Part shown: positions 1 through 9,051 of the stretch, piece by piece | How the letters are laid out: each line of letters begins with the position of its first letter | Position numbering within the stretch: position 1 is the stretch's first letter | Assembly: GCA_048266425.1 (NCBI GenBank) | Contig: JBLWZN010000016.1 | Span: 17,938 to 81,937 of the forward strand | Origin: Cerina sp048266425 | GTDB lineage: Bacteria > Bacteroidota > Bacteroidia > Flavobacteriales > Flavobacteriaceae | Length of the DNA: 64,000 nucleotides | Direction of reading: 5' to 3' | Made by a program: the position numbers and the translations under genes | The notes under the pieces: model-generated | Seen by the model: only the letters and a program-made list of their open reading frames with translations | Databases searched by the model: none | What the model was told of the DNA's origin: nothing

Positions 1-141
1 ATTTTCCCCGATTTTAGCCCAGAACTGATAACGACCACGGCGGTCCTTATCATAATTTCGACCACTATTGTGAGCTTTCTACCCGCCAGAAAGATTGCCA
101 AAATGGATCCGGTGGATGCATTGAAAGGAAAATTACAATGA
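1..141 (+). CDS. ABC transporter permease, C-terminal fragment (FtsX/MacB type)
   Basis: Frame 1 is open from the window edge to TGA at 139-141 and encodes the last 46 residues of a protein. The sequence has one hydrophobic segment (roughly residues 9-26) followed by PARKIAKMDPVDALKG. The 'P-A-x-x-A-x-x-x-x-P-x-x-A-L-x' ending is the usual C-terminus of FtsX/MacB/LolC-type permeases. The next gene, 100 bases downstream, is a second permease of the same superfamily, so the two probably form one transporter with an ATPase lying upstream of the window. The substrate cannot be judged from this fragment. Confidence 0.8.
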   Translation: MFPDFSPELITTTAVLIIISTTIVSFLPARKIAKMDPVDALKGKLQ

Positions 142-241
142 AATGCAATGGTCAATGGTTCAAAGCTGATCGCGAAATAAAGCTTATAACCGCCACGATC
201 AATTATGAACCATCAACAAATTAACGTTTAACTAGTTACCC

Positions 242-1516
242 ATGATACGATTTTTATTAAAAGGAATTGCCAGGGACAAAAACCGCAGCTTGATCCCCGT
301 TATAATCATCACCGTTGGAGTGGCGCTCACGGTGCTTCTCAGTGGTTTTATCAAGGGGATGATGGGTGACGTGGTAGATCAAAACGCACGTTTCGAGACC
401 GGCCATGTAAAGATAATGACAAGGGCATACTCCAAGGATAAGGACCAATTGCCCAACGACCTTGCCCTTTTAGGGGTTGATACCCTGGTCCGATCGTTGC
501 GTACGGAATTTCCCGATATGCAATGGGCGGAGCGAATCCGTTTCGGCGGATTGCTCGATGTACCGGATGCGGCCGGGGAAACTAGGGCACAGGGACCGAC
601 ATCTGGCATGGCCATCGACCTTTTTTCCAAAAATAGTAAGGAAATAGATCGCCTAAATATAAAAAGTTCCTTGGTAAGCGGCGCGATCCCCAAAAAGTCC
701 GGGGAGGCACTTATCGGGGACGATTTCGCCCAAAAACTAGATTTGAAAATAGGGGACGGCTTTACCTTTATAGGATCTACTATGAACGGCAGTATGGCGT
801 TCCAAAACTTTAAGGTCAGCGGCACCATCCGTTTTGGATCGGCGGCCTTGGACAAGGGCAGCATCATTATCGATCTCTCCGATGCCCAGCAGATGCTGGA
901 TATGCCAAATGGTGCTGGGGAGGTTCTTGGTTATTTTAACGATGGGACATATGACGATGAAAAGGCGCAAAAGGTGACGGAACATTTCAATGCCCAGTAC
1001 GCCAAAAACACGGATGAATTTGCCCCGGTAATGCAAAGGCTCAAGGAACAGAACAATTTGGCCGGGTATCTGGATTACGTCGATTCGTTTACCGCCCTGT
1101 TCGTCGGGGTATTTGTATTTGCCATGTCCATCGTACTTTGGAACACCGGACTACTTGGTGGCTTGCGTAGGTACCAGGAATTTGGAATAAGGCTGGCACT
1201 AGGGGAAGGAAAAGGCCATATCTACCGATCCTTGATCTATGAGGCGGTAATCATTGGAATTATCGGGTCCGTTGTGGGAACCCTTTTTGGGTTGGGCGGA
1301 TGTTATTATTTACAGACCCACGGCATTGACATCGGCCAGTACATGTCCAATTCCACCATGCTGATGCCATCGGTCCTCCGGGCAAAGGTTACCCCCTATC
1401 TGTTTTACATAGGGTTTATCCCTGGTTTGTTCGCCATGGTATTAGGCAATATGTTGTCGGGCATCGGCATCTATAAAAGGGAGACCGCCACTTTGTTCAA
1501 GGAACTCGAAGTGTGA
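242..1516 (+). CDS. ABC transporter permease, FtsX/LolC-like
   Basis: A 424-residue inner-membrane protein with FtsX/MacB topology: an N-terminal membrane segment (about residues 18-40), a large periplasmic domain (about 41-280), and three C-terminal membrane segments (about 285-310, 335-360, 385-410). The loop after the second segment holds RRYQEFGIRLALGEGKGHI, the cytoplasmic coupling region that contacts the ATPase in this family. It follows another permease end and precedes a LolA-like protein. That context suggests export or extraction of a lipid or lipoprotein across the envelope, but the substrate is inferred from neighbours only. The ATG at 242 is used because the coding frame starts there with a normal hydrophobic N-terminus. 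Confidence 0.9.
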   Translation: MIRFLLKGIARDKNRSLIPVIIITVGVALTVLLSGFIKGMMGDVVDQNARFETGHVKIMTRAYSKDKDQLPNDLALLGVDTLVRSLRTEFPDMQWAERIRFGGLLDVPDAAGETRAQGPTSGMAIDLFSKNSKEIDRLNIKSSLVSGAIPKKSGEALIGDDFAQKLDLKIGDGFTFIGSTMNGSMAFQNFKVSGTIRFGSAALDKGSIIIDLSDAQQMLDMPNGAGEVLGYFNDGTYDDEKAQKVTEHFNAQYAKNTDEFAPVMQRLKEQNNLAGYLDYVDSFTALFVGVFVFAMSIVLWNTGLLGGLRRYQEFGIRLALGEGKGHIYRSLIYEAVIIGIIGSVVGTLFGLGGCYYLQTHGIDIGQYMSNSTMLMPSVLRAKVTPYLFYIGFIPGLFAMVLGNMLSGIGIYKRETATLFKELEV

Positions 1517-1633
1517 GTAATTTAGAATATAGAAAAGAGACCAAGCTGAAGAATCAAGAATCAAGAGCGGTCGATTTGAAATTGAACAACCTAATACAGG
1601 TAATAAAATAACAGAATTAAAAACTAATCTATT

Positions 1634-2368
1634 ATGCAAAAAATATTATATCTATTGTTTTTGCCCATATTCTTAACCGCACAAAACACACCAGATGGGG
1701 CCGAGATATTGCGGAAAGTGGATAAAAACATGATCTCCAAAACGAGTATCTCTACCTCCCAAATGGTGGTCCATGGACGTAGGGGCAGTAGGACCATAAC
1801 CTCCAAAGGCTATCAGGAAGGGGATGTGAACTCCTTTTCGGATTACTTGTCGCCCGCAAGGGAAAAGGGTACTAAAATGTTGAAATTGGGCGATCGGCTA
1901 TGGATCTATTCCCCATCCACCGACCGCACCATACAACTCTCGGGCCATATGCTTCGACAATCCGTCATGGGATCGGACCTTTCCTATGAGGATATGATGG
2001 AAGACCGTAAGCTGGAAGAAGTATACAACGCCAAGGTCGTTGGGGAAGACACCATCGCGGGAAGAAAAACCTGGGTATTGGATCTGACGGCCAAAGTGGA
2101 CGATGCCACCTACGAAAAACGCAAGGAATGGATAGACCAGGAACGTTATATCCCCTTAAAGGAAGAACTTTTTGCCAAGAGCGGGGAACTTTTAAAACGG
2201 GTATTGCTCAGCGATATAGAGAAAATCGACGGTCGTTGGTACCCAAAAAAAATGAACTATAAGGATATGCTGAAGGATGGCGAGGGAACCGATTTTATAA
2301 TCAATGAAATTACGTTTGATACCGAGATTCCGGAATATATTTTTAACAAGGCTTCCCTAAAGAAGTGA
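1634..2368 (+). CDS. Outer membrane lipoprotein-sorting (LolA-like) protein
   Basis: A 244-residue secreted protein with a short signal peptide (MQKILYLLFLPIFLTAQ). The mature part fits the LolA-like fold called 'outer membrane lipoprotein-sorting protein' (PF17131-type): MVVHGRRGSRTITSKGY near residues 45-61, a DYLSPAREKGTKML motif, and a LWIYSPSTDR strand. Family members are periplasmic and typically encoded beside RND or MacB-type transporters. Here it lies 117 bases after an FtsX-type permease, so it probably carries a hydrophobic ligand for that system. It is not classical LolA, and the true cargo is unknown. Confidence 0.85.
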   Translation: MQKILYLLFLPIFLTAQNTPDGAEILRKVDKNMISKTSISTSQMVVHGRRGSRTITSKGYQEGDVNSFSDYLSPAREKGTKMLKLGDRLWIYSPSTDRTIQLSGHMLRQSVMGSDLSYEDMMEDRKLEEVYNAKVVGEDTIAGRKTWVLDLTAKVDDATYEKRKEWIDQERYIPLKEELFAKSGELLKRVLLSDIEKIDGRWYPKKMNYKDMLKDGEGTDFIINEITFDTEIPEYIFNKASLKK

Positions 2369-2532
2369 GGAAATAACCCTCGATCATTGGCAAATGGGGT
2401 CCGGATTATGGGCTTCCATATTTTACTTTAAACACCTCAGAACACTTTCCCAAGACGATAGAAATTATAATAAGCTACATTTGTGTTCGGACCTAACAAC
2501 ATTTTGAAGCCGTTTACATAAAAAATTGGTTA

Positions 2533-3390
2533 ATGGAGTCACTGAAAAAAATTCTTGATTTAGAAATCCTAGGTTATAACACCTACGTGATAAAAGTTTC
2601 GGACCTGGTAACGGTTTTGCTTATCCTTTTCGCTGCCAGAATTCTCCTGCTTCTAATTAAAAAGGCCCTGTTTCGCAAACACAAATTGAACCATATCGAT
2701 GCTGGGAATATTTATGCCCTTTATCAGATTATAAAATACGTAACCTGGGTTATGGCCATTGCCATGGTCCTGGAAACGATAGGCATTAGTGTTACCTTCT
2801 TATTGGCGGGCTCGGCCGCATTATTGGTAGGGGTCGGCCTCGGGCTCCAGCAAACTTTTAACGATGTAATATCGGGCATCATCCTGCTTTCGGAGCGATC
2901 GGTAAGAATAGACGATGTCCTGGAGATAGATAAGGAGGTGGTGAAAATTCAAAGTATAGGATTGCGTACCTCCAAGGCCAGAAATAGGGACGATGTTTCC
3001 ATCATCGTCCCCAATTCACTGATCACAACCAGTAAGGTAATCAATTGGAGCCATCAGTCGGACAAGGCACGTTTTAGTATTGAAACCAGGGCGGGCTACG
3101 GAAGTGACATTGATCTCGTCATTAAAATATTGGAAGAAAGCGCCCATGAACATCCGGAAGTTTCAAAAATAAAGTCGGTAGAAGCCCGCTTAACAAATTT
3201 TGGAACCTCATTCTTGGAATTTCAACTTTTGTTCTATAGCGTGAATATTTTTAGAATCGAAAGGGTAAAAAGTGATATCAGGAGAATCGTTACCAAGAAA
3301 TTTATCGAAAACCAAATTTTAATGCCTTTCCCCCAATTAGATCTTCATGTCAGGTCCGATCCAGGAGATAACGAAGCGAACAAAAAATAA
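2533..3390 (+). CDS. Small-conductance mechanosensitive channel, MscS family
   Basis: A 285-residue inner-membrane protein with three predicted membrane helices (about residues 22-42, 66-84, 90-115). The third has the Gly/Ala-rich MscS pore pattern GSAALLVGVGLGLQQTFNDV, followed by the beta domain (GIILLSERSVRIDDVLEID) and an alpha/beta C-terminal domain. The length is that of minimal MscS. Such channels open under membrane tension and release solutes during hypo-osmotic shock. A Bacteroidota -7-like box TACATTTG is at 2476-2483, about 50 bases before the ATG, but I see no good -33 partner. It is monocistronic: the next gene is on the other strand. Confidence 0.92.
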   Translation: MESLKKILDLEILGYNTYVIKVSDLVTVLLILFAARILLLLIKKALFRKHKLNHIDAGNIYALYQIIKYVTWVMAIAMVLETIGISVTFLLAGSAALLVGVGLGLQQTFNDVISGIILLSERSVRIDDVLEIDKEVVKIQSIGLRTSKARNRDDVSIIVPNSLITTSKVINWSHQSDKARFSIETRAGYGSDIDLVIKILEESAHEHPEVSKIKSVEARLTNFGTSFLEFQLLFYSVNIFRIERVKSDIRRIVTKKFIENQILMPFPQLDLHVRSDPGDNEANKK

Positions 3391-3828
3391 AAACTAGATT
3401 CAGAGCCAAAGGATAATGTTGGTTTAGTTTATGGGTTTATAGGTTTATAGGTTTATGAGTTTATAAAAATCGATTTATTAAGAATCAATTGTTTAAAAAC
3501 ATGTTGGCTGATAGACCTATTATTAGTAGAAGTAGGCCTTGATCCCAAATATCCCAATGGCTCTAGTTTAAAATAGATATGATGCCAAAAATCAATAATT
3601 TTCGGACTTTTGGCTCCCTTTAGGAACGGGACGATAACATAAGGGCGAAAATTCAATCATTTTTACCTTACCCTAGAGGGAATAATTGAATTTTCTACGT
3701 TCTTACCCACTTGAAGTTTTAGATATTTTAATTTAAACAAAAATATGAACGCTAAACTAAACTAAGGCCTATCATAATCAATAACTATTTAATAAACTAA
3801 TCATAAAACGCAATCCTTCAACATATTA
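3391..3828. other. Intergenic region with short word repeats
   Basis: There are 438 bases with no credible gene. At about 3427-3468 there is an imperfect repetition of 'gtttata(g)' words. Its reverse complement recurs at about 34526-34555 and 36682-36715, so it belongs to a simple-sequence family dispersed in intergenic regions here. A 67-codon minus-strand reading frame at 3453-3656 has no recognisable features. Confidence 0.6.
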
Positions 3829-6213
3829 TCACCTTCGTCTTCCTGTAAACTCCATGGCCTCCCCTTTACCAAAGCCGTAACTAAGTCCTAGGGAAACAAA
3901 ACGACCACGCTCTCGATTGTTGTAAACATAAAAGTCGGGCTGGTTGGTTACACTTTCATAGGACCGTGATGCAAAAACATCCCTTACACTTAAGCTTATA
4001 ACTGCCTTACCCTTGAACATCTTCTTTCTCACCCCCAGGTCCATAAACAGATTGTCGCCTATTTCACTTTGAACGGTTTCATAGCCTGACTCATAATTAC
4101 CTGTGGCCTCAATATCCAGATCGGCGGGCAACTTAAACTTTGCCAAGAGCTTTGAGGACCATTGCGTCCCGTTAAAATCGAAAACATTCGTTTCAAAGGT
4201 ACCCCTCCTTTTGTACTGACCAAAATTGAAATCCCCGTTTAGGCTGAACCATTTGGCCGGACTATATTTAAAATTGAATTCGATTCCGGTAGCATTGTTC
4301 GTACCTACATTTTCGGGTGTTACCGTATTAACGTTGTTTTCAAAAGTAGAGACCCTTTCAATGACATCGGTAGTATAACGGTAGTAAAAACCAAGGTTTA
4401 CGGAAGCTTTGCCCAAAAGATAAATACTCGTTATTTCAAAGGAATCCGTGTATTCCGGTCGCAGATCTGGATTGCCCTGCCGTATCGAATAGTTGTTCCT
4501 GATATTGAAAAAAGGGTTCAGATCCCACAATCCCGGCCTAAATATCCGTCTGGAGTATCCGGCTTGGAAGGATACCTTTTGGTTTAACTTATAAGACGAG
4601 TGAACGCTTGGAAACAAATCCAAATAGCTCTGATGGTTGTCCTGATCCGTATCTTTCAACAAAGTGTTCAATTCCGTTTGCTCCAGACGAATCCCGGCCT
4701 TGACGCCCCATTTTTCGCCTTCGTAAGCTCCGGTGCCATAAAGGCCGAAAACGTTTTGGTTATATTCAAAAACATTTGTGTAGTCTGGATCCACCACGTA
4801 TGCCCCATCGATCAAATCTTCTACCTCATAATCGTTGCTTACATCGTTCAGGACGTATTGTGCCCCGCCCTCCAAGGACCAATCCTCAAAAAAGGATTTG
4901 GTGTAATCCAATTTAAAGGTATATAGGGCCTCTTTAAAATCCGTTCTTGTCTTTTGATTTTCATCCATGTCCTCTCCCGAAATGGTGGTATCCACGAACA
5001 AGGAGGACTGGTCCTTTCCAAAAAAATTACCCAAAGCACTAAAGAGCAAGGTATGGTCCTCATCCCCATCAAATTCCTTTTTGTACTGAAATTCGTATTG
5101 AAATTTTGGATTTGTTGCCTCTGTGGTCTCATTTCGGTCCCACTCCGAGGTAATCCCATTGTTTTTATCGATGGCAGCAAAATTCGTGTTGGAAGGCTGT
5201 TCCTCTAATTCCAGTGCAAAATTTCCAGAAAGGGTTATTACGTCATTTGGGGTAATAAAATAATCCGTTCCCAAGGTAAAATTGTAGAACTTCTCGTTCC
5301 TATATTCGGTTCCGCTGCTTAAAACGCTATTCTCGTTTATACGATCCACATTACCGTTCTCTATATCATTTGGCAATTCACGAAAACCGCCTCCCAATTG
5401 CGTAAAAAGGTTAAACTTTTCTGTCCGTCGGTTTAGGCTTACCCCCACACTATAATTATTGGGCGACCCCCCATTCAGGGAAATTGATCCATTAAGCCCC
5501 TCACGACTTTCCTTTTTAAGGACTATATTGATGATCCCAGAGGTACCTTCGGCCTCATATTTGGCGGAAGGATTGGTGATCACTTCCACCCTTTCAATCA
5601 TATCTGCAGTGATGGTGCCCAAGGCATTGCCCTCCCCACTGGCAAGAATCGAGGGTTTCCCATTGATAAGTACCCGCACCCCCTGGCTGCCTCGCAAGCT
5701 TATTTGCCCTTCGATGTTTACATTTACCGAAGGTACATTATTTAGAACCTCCAAGGCACTCATGCCCGTACTGCTAATATCCTTGCCAACGTTGAAAACC
5801 CTTCTGTCCAATTTAAACTCCGTCGTGGAAACCTCTCCTTCCACTACTACCTCCGACAATTGATGGGCATCTTCAGACAGGACTACGGTCCCTAGGTTCA
5901 CTACCCCATTGCTGGAAATTGGCTGGCCAAAGGTCTTGGTTTCAAAACCCATAAAACTTATCTCAATATAAAAATCGCCCGCCTCGGTTTCCAGACTAAA
6001 TCTTCCGTCATCATCCGTAGTCCCACCCGTTATCGGTTTTTTGGTTTTATTGTCCGCAACAAGTACGGTTGCGAACGGTATGGGCTGTCCGCCATTTTGC
6101 TCCACGATCCTTCCCTTTATGGTAACCAAATCATCATTTTGGGCAAAACCCGTTCCGGTTCCAAATAGGACACAACAAAAAAGGAAAGTGAACCATCTAA
6201 TTTTATAAGTCAT
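3829..6213 (-). CDS. TonB-dependent receptor with carboxypeptidase-regulatory-like N-terminal domain
   Basis: A 794-residue outer-membrane protein. It begins with a signal peptide (about residues 1-24), then a CarboxypepD_reg-like beta-sandwich (about 30-110, with GRFSLETEAGDFYIEISFMG), a plug domain (about 130-235, including VEVITNPSAKYEAEGTSGI), and a long beta-barrel ending near FVSLGLSYGFGKG. The layout fits the 'outer membrane beta-barrel family' of Bacteroidota. No SusD partner or substrate-specific enzyme lies beside it, so it is not a polysaccharide-utilisation locus. The substrate, possibly a siderophore, peptide or small glycan, is unknown. It appears monocistronic. Confidence 0.9.
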   Translation of the reverse strand: MTYKIRWFTFLFCCVLFGTGTGFAQNDDLVTIKGRIVEQNGGQPIPFATVLVADNKTKKPITGGTTDDDGRFSLETEAGDFYIEISFMGFETKTFGQPISSNGVVNLGTVVLSEDAHQLSEVVVEGEVSTTEFKLDRRVFNVGKDISSTGMSALEVLNNVPSVNVNIEGQISLRGSQGVRVLINGKPSILASGEGNALGTITADMIERVEVITNPSAKYEAEGTSGIINIVLKKESREGLNGSISLNGGSPNNYSVGVSLNRRTEKFNLFTQLGGGFRELPNDIENGNVDRINENSVLSSGTEYRNEKFYNFTLGTDYFITPNDVITLSGNFALELEEQPSNTNFAAIDKNNGITSEWDRNETTEATNPKFQYEFQYKKEFDGDEDHTLLFSALGNFFGKDQSSLFVDTTISGEDMDENQKTRTDFKEALYTFKLDYTKSFFEDWSLEGGAQYVLNDVSNDYEVEDLIDGAYVVDPDYTNVFEYNQNVFGLYGTGAYEGEKWGVKAGIRLEQTELNTLLKDTDQDNHQSYLDLFPSVHSSYKLNQKVSFQAGYSRRIFRPGLWDLNPFFNIRNNYSIRQGNPDLRPEYTDSFEITSIYLLGKASVNLGFYYRYTTDVIERVSTFENNVNTVTPENVGTNNATGIEFNFKYSPAKWFSLNGDFNFGQYKRRGTFETNVFDFNGTQWSSKLLAKFKLPADLDIEATGNYESGYETVQSEIGDNLFMDLGVRKKMFKGKAVISLSVRDVFASRSYESVTNQPDFYVYNNRERGRFVSLGLSYGFGKGEAMEFTGRRR

Positions 6214-6401
6214 ATAGTATTATTGTTGTTTAGATATAATAGATTCTAAAGGTCGGTATTTTTAACAAAGTCTCCCATTCCATTCTGTTAACGACCAAAG
6301 TTGGCTAATAACCGACATACGATTAATTTCTTGGTCAGGAAATAGTAAATTACACAGGCATTCAAATCCATTACTGGAGGTTGTATTTTTTTTAAAGAAG
6401 G

Positions 6402-6432
6402 GTTGATGTAAAGTAAGAGTTGATTATATTTG
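6402..6432 (+). promoter_or_regulatory. Promoter of tRNA-Leu
   Basis: The -7 box TATATTTG (6425-6432) fits the Bacteroidota consensus TAnnTTTG exactly. GTTG (6402-6405) lies 19 bases upstream and matches three of four positions of TTTG. The tRNA begins 47 bases after the -7 box. Confidence 0.6.
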
Positions 6433-6478
6433 CCCACTTATAACAGTAAGCGCCACAGTTTAAATTAGCACTTGAAAT

Positions 6479-6562
6479 GCCCACGTGGTGAAATTGGTAG
6501 ACATGCCATCTTGAGGGGGTGGTGTTCGAAAGGACGTGCTGGTTCGAATCCAGTCGTGGGCA
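6479..6562 (+). tRNA. tRNA-Leu (anticodon GAG)
   Basis: The cloverleaf can be folded by eye. Acceptor stem GCCCACG (6479-6485) pairs with CGTGGGC (6555-6561), followed by discriminator A at 6562. The D loop contains TTGGTAGA. Anticodon stem CCATC/GGTGG closes loop TTGAGGG, giving anticodon GAG. A long variable arm, as expected for a class II tRNA, precedes the T arm GCTGG-TTCGAAT-CCAGT. The 3' CCA is not encoded. It should read CUU/CUC leucine codons. Confidence 0.95.
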
Positions 6563-6565
6563 CGA

Positions 6566-6600
6566 GGGCTCCATGATCATTTGATTATGGAGCTCTTTTA
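6566..6600 (+). terminator. Rho-independent terminator after tRNA-Leu
   Basis: A 14-bp stem, 6566-6579 with 6582-6595, includes two G-U pairs and closes a very tight loop. It is followed by TTTTA. It starts four bases after the tRNA discriminator base, so it should end the tRNA transcript. It overlaps the start of the GIY-YIG remnant at 6587. Confidence 0.8.
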
Positions 6601-6802
6601 TTTTGGGGTTTTGTACTATTTTGTATATGTCCTTTATTTTTCTGTTACCGATAAATTCAATATTGTCCGGACAAAAGATTTACCGGAAAGACTAAAAAGG
6701 CACAATTCCGGATTCGAAAAGGCAAATGCTCCCTATCGATCTTGGGAACTCGCTTGGCCCACAAAAAAACATCCAGAACCAGTGCTTGTAAGTTTTTATT
6801 AA
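6587..6802 (+). pseudogene. GIY-YIG nuclease remnant
   Basis: The frame from ATG 6587 encodes FVYVLYFSVTDKFNIVRT, then KDLPERLKRHNSG and PYRSWELAW. This lines up with the N-terminal half of small GIY-YIG (UvrC/YhbQ-like) nucleases, whose pattern is YVYILYS...DKFYIGxTxDLxxRLxxHNSG...PYRPWELVW. The catalytic 'YIG' triad part is changed to NIV. After 'WPTKK' the frame leaves the family. The +1 frame gives KTSRTSA, matching the family's K-x-S-R-x-x-A, so a frameshift near 6767 is likely, and the rest of the domain is lost. I call it a decayed gene. Intact copies of this family often sit directly behind tRNA genes in flavobacteria (from memory). Confidence 0.6.
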
Positions 6803-6970
6803 TGGGGTTACGATTTTTCTGGATTACACGTAGTTGTGTGATTTAAGCGCGTAGCTTAAGCCAATACAAAACGAACAGAATATCCGCAAGTCCCGACACT
6901 TCGTGATTCGTAAATAGGGGTGACCGTGCAATTAATGCTACACGGTATGCCAGGTAGTTTTGTTCCATTT

Positions 6971-7408
6971 TTACTTTTGCCCCTTGTGTTTTGGGTCAAA
7001 GTCTACCATCCATTCAATTCCGTATTTGTCCCTGAACATTCCAAAATAGGTACCCCAGGGACTATCGCCAATGGGCATTTCAACATTTCCACCTTTTGAA
7101 AGTCCGTTAAATAATTTATCGGCTTCGTCACGACTGTCCGCACTAATACATATTTTCGACCTGTTTTCATTTTCGTTTACCTTTCCCATACTTTCGGGAA
7201 CGTCATTGGCCATTAAAATATTTTTGCCAATAGGCAAAGCAATATGCATTATTTTATTTGCCTCATTTTCTGATATTTGATTTTCAAGACTTGGCATATC
7301 TTTGAAACGCATAATCGTTGCGAATTCTCCGCCAAAAACAGATTTGTAAAAATTGAATGCTTCTTCCGCATTTCCGTTAAAGTTAATGTAGGGATTTATA
7401 AGTGCCAT
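6971..7408 (-). CDS. VOC family protein (PhnB-like)
   Basis: A 145-residue cytosolic protein of the glyoxalase/bleomycin-resistance (VOC) superfamily, PhnB-type. The N-terminus MALINPYINFNGNAEEAFNF is characteristic, followed by YKSVFGG. A second half carries SADSRDEADKLFNGL and WGTYFGMFRDKYGIEWMVDF. This subgroup is annotated '3-demethylubiquinone methyltransferase-like', but no reaction is established for most members, and I assign none. It is a single gene with no operon partner. Confidence 0.85.
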   Translation of the reverse strand: MALINPYINFNGNAEEAFNFYKSVFGGEFATIMRFKDMPSLENQISENEANKIMHIALPIGKNILMANDVPESMGKVNENENRSKICISADSRDEADKLFNGLSKGGNVEMPIGDSPWGTYFGMFRDKYGIEWMVDFDPKHKGQK

Positions 7409-7568
7409 AATTTTATATTTTGATTGTTTTCTGTGTTTGCATCCAATGGAGCTATTTAAACTTTTTCAATAAGCCAAATTTAAAAATTTGGGGACAAAGG
7501 TCCTTTAAAAACTGTTCCGGGAACGTCTAAGGCACGGAAAATTAGATGTCGGATACTGACCCGAAAGG

Positions 7569-7588
7569 AAAAAGCCCCACTGTGGGGC
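7569..7588 (-). terminator. Rho-independent terminator of the esterase gene
   Basis: On the minus strand the stem GCCCCAC/GTGGGGC (7574-7588, nominal one-base loop) is followed by five T residues. It lies 47 bases after the stop of the 7635-8462 gene. Confidence 0.75.
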
Positions 7589-7634
7589 CTAAATTCGTAT
7601 ATTTTTATCGGATCAGGGGCTTTGGCCAATATTA

Positions 7635-8462
7635 TCAATTCTCTTGATTAATATACATTAACCCATCGTACAAAGCTATTAATGGTACAGAGCGATGGTT
7701 TTCCTTTTCAAAATATTGTATTTCGACATTTAGGGGTTCTTTAGATTTCTCTGTTATTAATGCATAGAGATTGTCGTGTCTTTGTTTATTCCTCTCGTAA
7801 TTAGCCTCTCCTTGATTGGCAGTAGCTATATAAAGTTTTTTATTCAAGGATATTGATGAAATTGAATCAACTTTGTTTTTCATCATCTCCTCGTTCCACC
7901 AAATACTTGGGTCTATAGAAATGTAAGCATTGAATATGCTATTTTTATCCAAATAGGAATTTAATGTCAGTAGACCTCCTAAAGAATGTCCAACGAGAGT
8001 TCTATAGGGTTCTGTTCTATAATTTTCATCAATATAAGGTATTAGTTCATTCTCAATAAAATTCAAGAAATTCCTTCCACCTCCCATAGTATTTGGTCGT
8101 CTGGTCTTAATTTTTGTAACCGTAAAATCCCGTTCACGGTCAACATTCTCTATGGCCACAATAATACTTTCTGGCATTAAATTGTTTCGGTTCCTATTGG
8201 AGCTCATAAAATGTACTATTCCAGAGGCTGTTTTAAAATGGGTATACCCATCCAATAAGATGATAATTGGATATTTTTTACCAACTTGGGCAGAATCATT
8301 GTAAGAATCCGGAAGACTGATTAAACAAGTTCTTTCCTCATCCAAAATATTAGATTTAACAACAAACTTACTTCCTATTACAATATCTGTTTTATTCTGT
8401 CCGAATGTGGTTTGTACTCCTAATAGAAGAATATATAAAATTACAAATGTCAAATTTTTCAT
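7635..8462 (-). CDS. Secreted alpha/beta hydrolase (esterase, Fes/IroE-like)
   Basis: A 275-residue protein with a signal peptide (about 1-21). The nucleophile elbow is GHSLGG with Ser at residue 160. A DGYTHF loop and IDPSIWWNEEMM follow the pattern of the esterase D/IroE/Fes group (PF00756), and the likely catalytic His is in FEKENHRSVP (near residue 256). These enzymes cleave esters, in some cases enterobactin-type siderophores, but here no iron genes are adjacent and the substrate is open. Codon use looks more AT-rich than in the core genes, as in the neighbouring small genes, which hints at an accessory gene. A terminator follows it. Confidence 0.85.
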   Translation of the reverse strand: MKNLTFVILYILLLGVQTTFGQNKTDIVIGSKFVVKSNILDEERTCLISLPDSYNDSAQVGKKYPIIILLDGYTHFKTASGIVHFMSSNRNRNNLMPESIIVAIENVDRERDFTVTKIKTRRPNTMGGGRNFLNFIENELIPYIDENYRTEPYRTLVGHSLGGLLTLNSYLDKNSIFNAYISIDPSIWWNEEMMKNKVDSISSISLNKKLYIATANQGEANYERNKQRHDNLYALITEKSKEPLNVEIQYFEKENHRSVPLIALYDGLMYINQEN

Positions 8463-8559
8463 ATTTTGCCTTATAGGTTTGGTAACTGCCTCGAATAACC
8501 GTTGTTCACGGGTTTATATGCCATAATTTACTTAAGCACAGGCGTTATCAATTCCGAGT

Positions 8560-8581
8560 GGATTCGGACGAAGTCGAATCC
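8560..8581. other. Bulged hairpin in intergenic DNA
   Basis: GGATTCG (8560-8566), a bulged G, and AC pair with GTCGAATCC (8573-8581) around a three-base loop. No T-tract follows on either strand, so it is not a normal terminator. It lies between the esterase start and the truncated SdpI-like gene. Its function is unknown. Confidence 0.5.
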
Positions 8582-8627
8582 GCCGTAATTGTGGTTAGTT
8601 ATTGTGCAACGTATTTTTTTGATTCGA

Positions 8628-8876
8628 TTATTTTTCTTTTTTATCAAATTCCGATTTCAGTTTAGTTTCTGTTTTGTAAATACCGATAAATGCCCACAAT
8701 AGAGTACTTATCATTACTATTCCAAAACTCAAAACGATGTGCTGTTTATCGATTAAAAATCCAAATATTGTTGACAAAAACGGAATTGATGAATATTTCA
8801 TCATATTTTCAGCTCCTATTTTTTGTGCAAAATCCCATTTTTCTTGGTTTTCCATTGAGCGTTTTGTCCGATACAA
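8628..8876 (-). pseudogene. Truncated SdpI-like membrane protein
   Basis: The frame encodes 82 residues. It starts YRTKRSMENQEKWDFAQK, which matches the conserved cytoplasmic loop of SdpI-family proteins (G-Y-R-T-x-x-S-M...E..W..A), followed by two hydrophobic stretches. In intact SdpI homologues this loop is preceded by one or two membrane helices. Here a TGA lies just upstream in frame, and the only start options are a TTG at 8876 or an ATG inside the loop (MENQEKW). I read it as the C-terminal part of a broken gene, although a short functional form is possible. An 8-base repeat AACGTATT lies on both sides (8608-8615 and 8881-8888). Confidence 0.45.
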
Positions 8877-9051
8877 CGCTAACGTATTAAATCACCACAA
8901 ATATACCCGTTTATCCCTATACGTTTAGGGAACAAAGACATGTATAGGCATGTTTTTGTTCAAAAAAAGACTGCTTGTAGAAACGTTTTCAATCAGGTCT
9001 TAGTCCTCTGCCCAAAAACAATACTGCCATAATAAAACGACGGTTTTTCGA

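Noticed and set aside
3453..3656. 67-codon minus-strand frame between MscS and the TonB receptor
   Set aside because: It overlaps repetitive intergenic sequence and shows no signal, domain or neighbour logic; likely chance.
8540..8620. attC-like recombination site at the bulged hairpin
   Set aside because: The imperfect stem recalls attC, but the R-box patterns RYYYAAC and GTTRRRY are not at the right places and no integrase is present.
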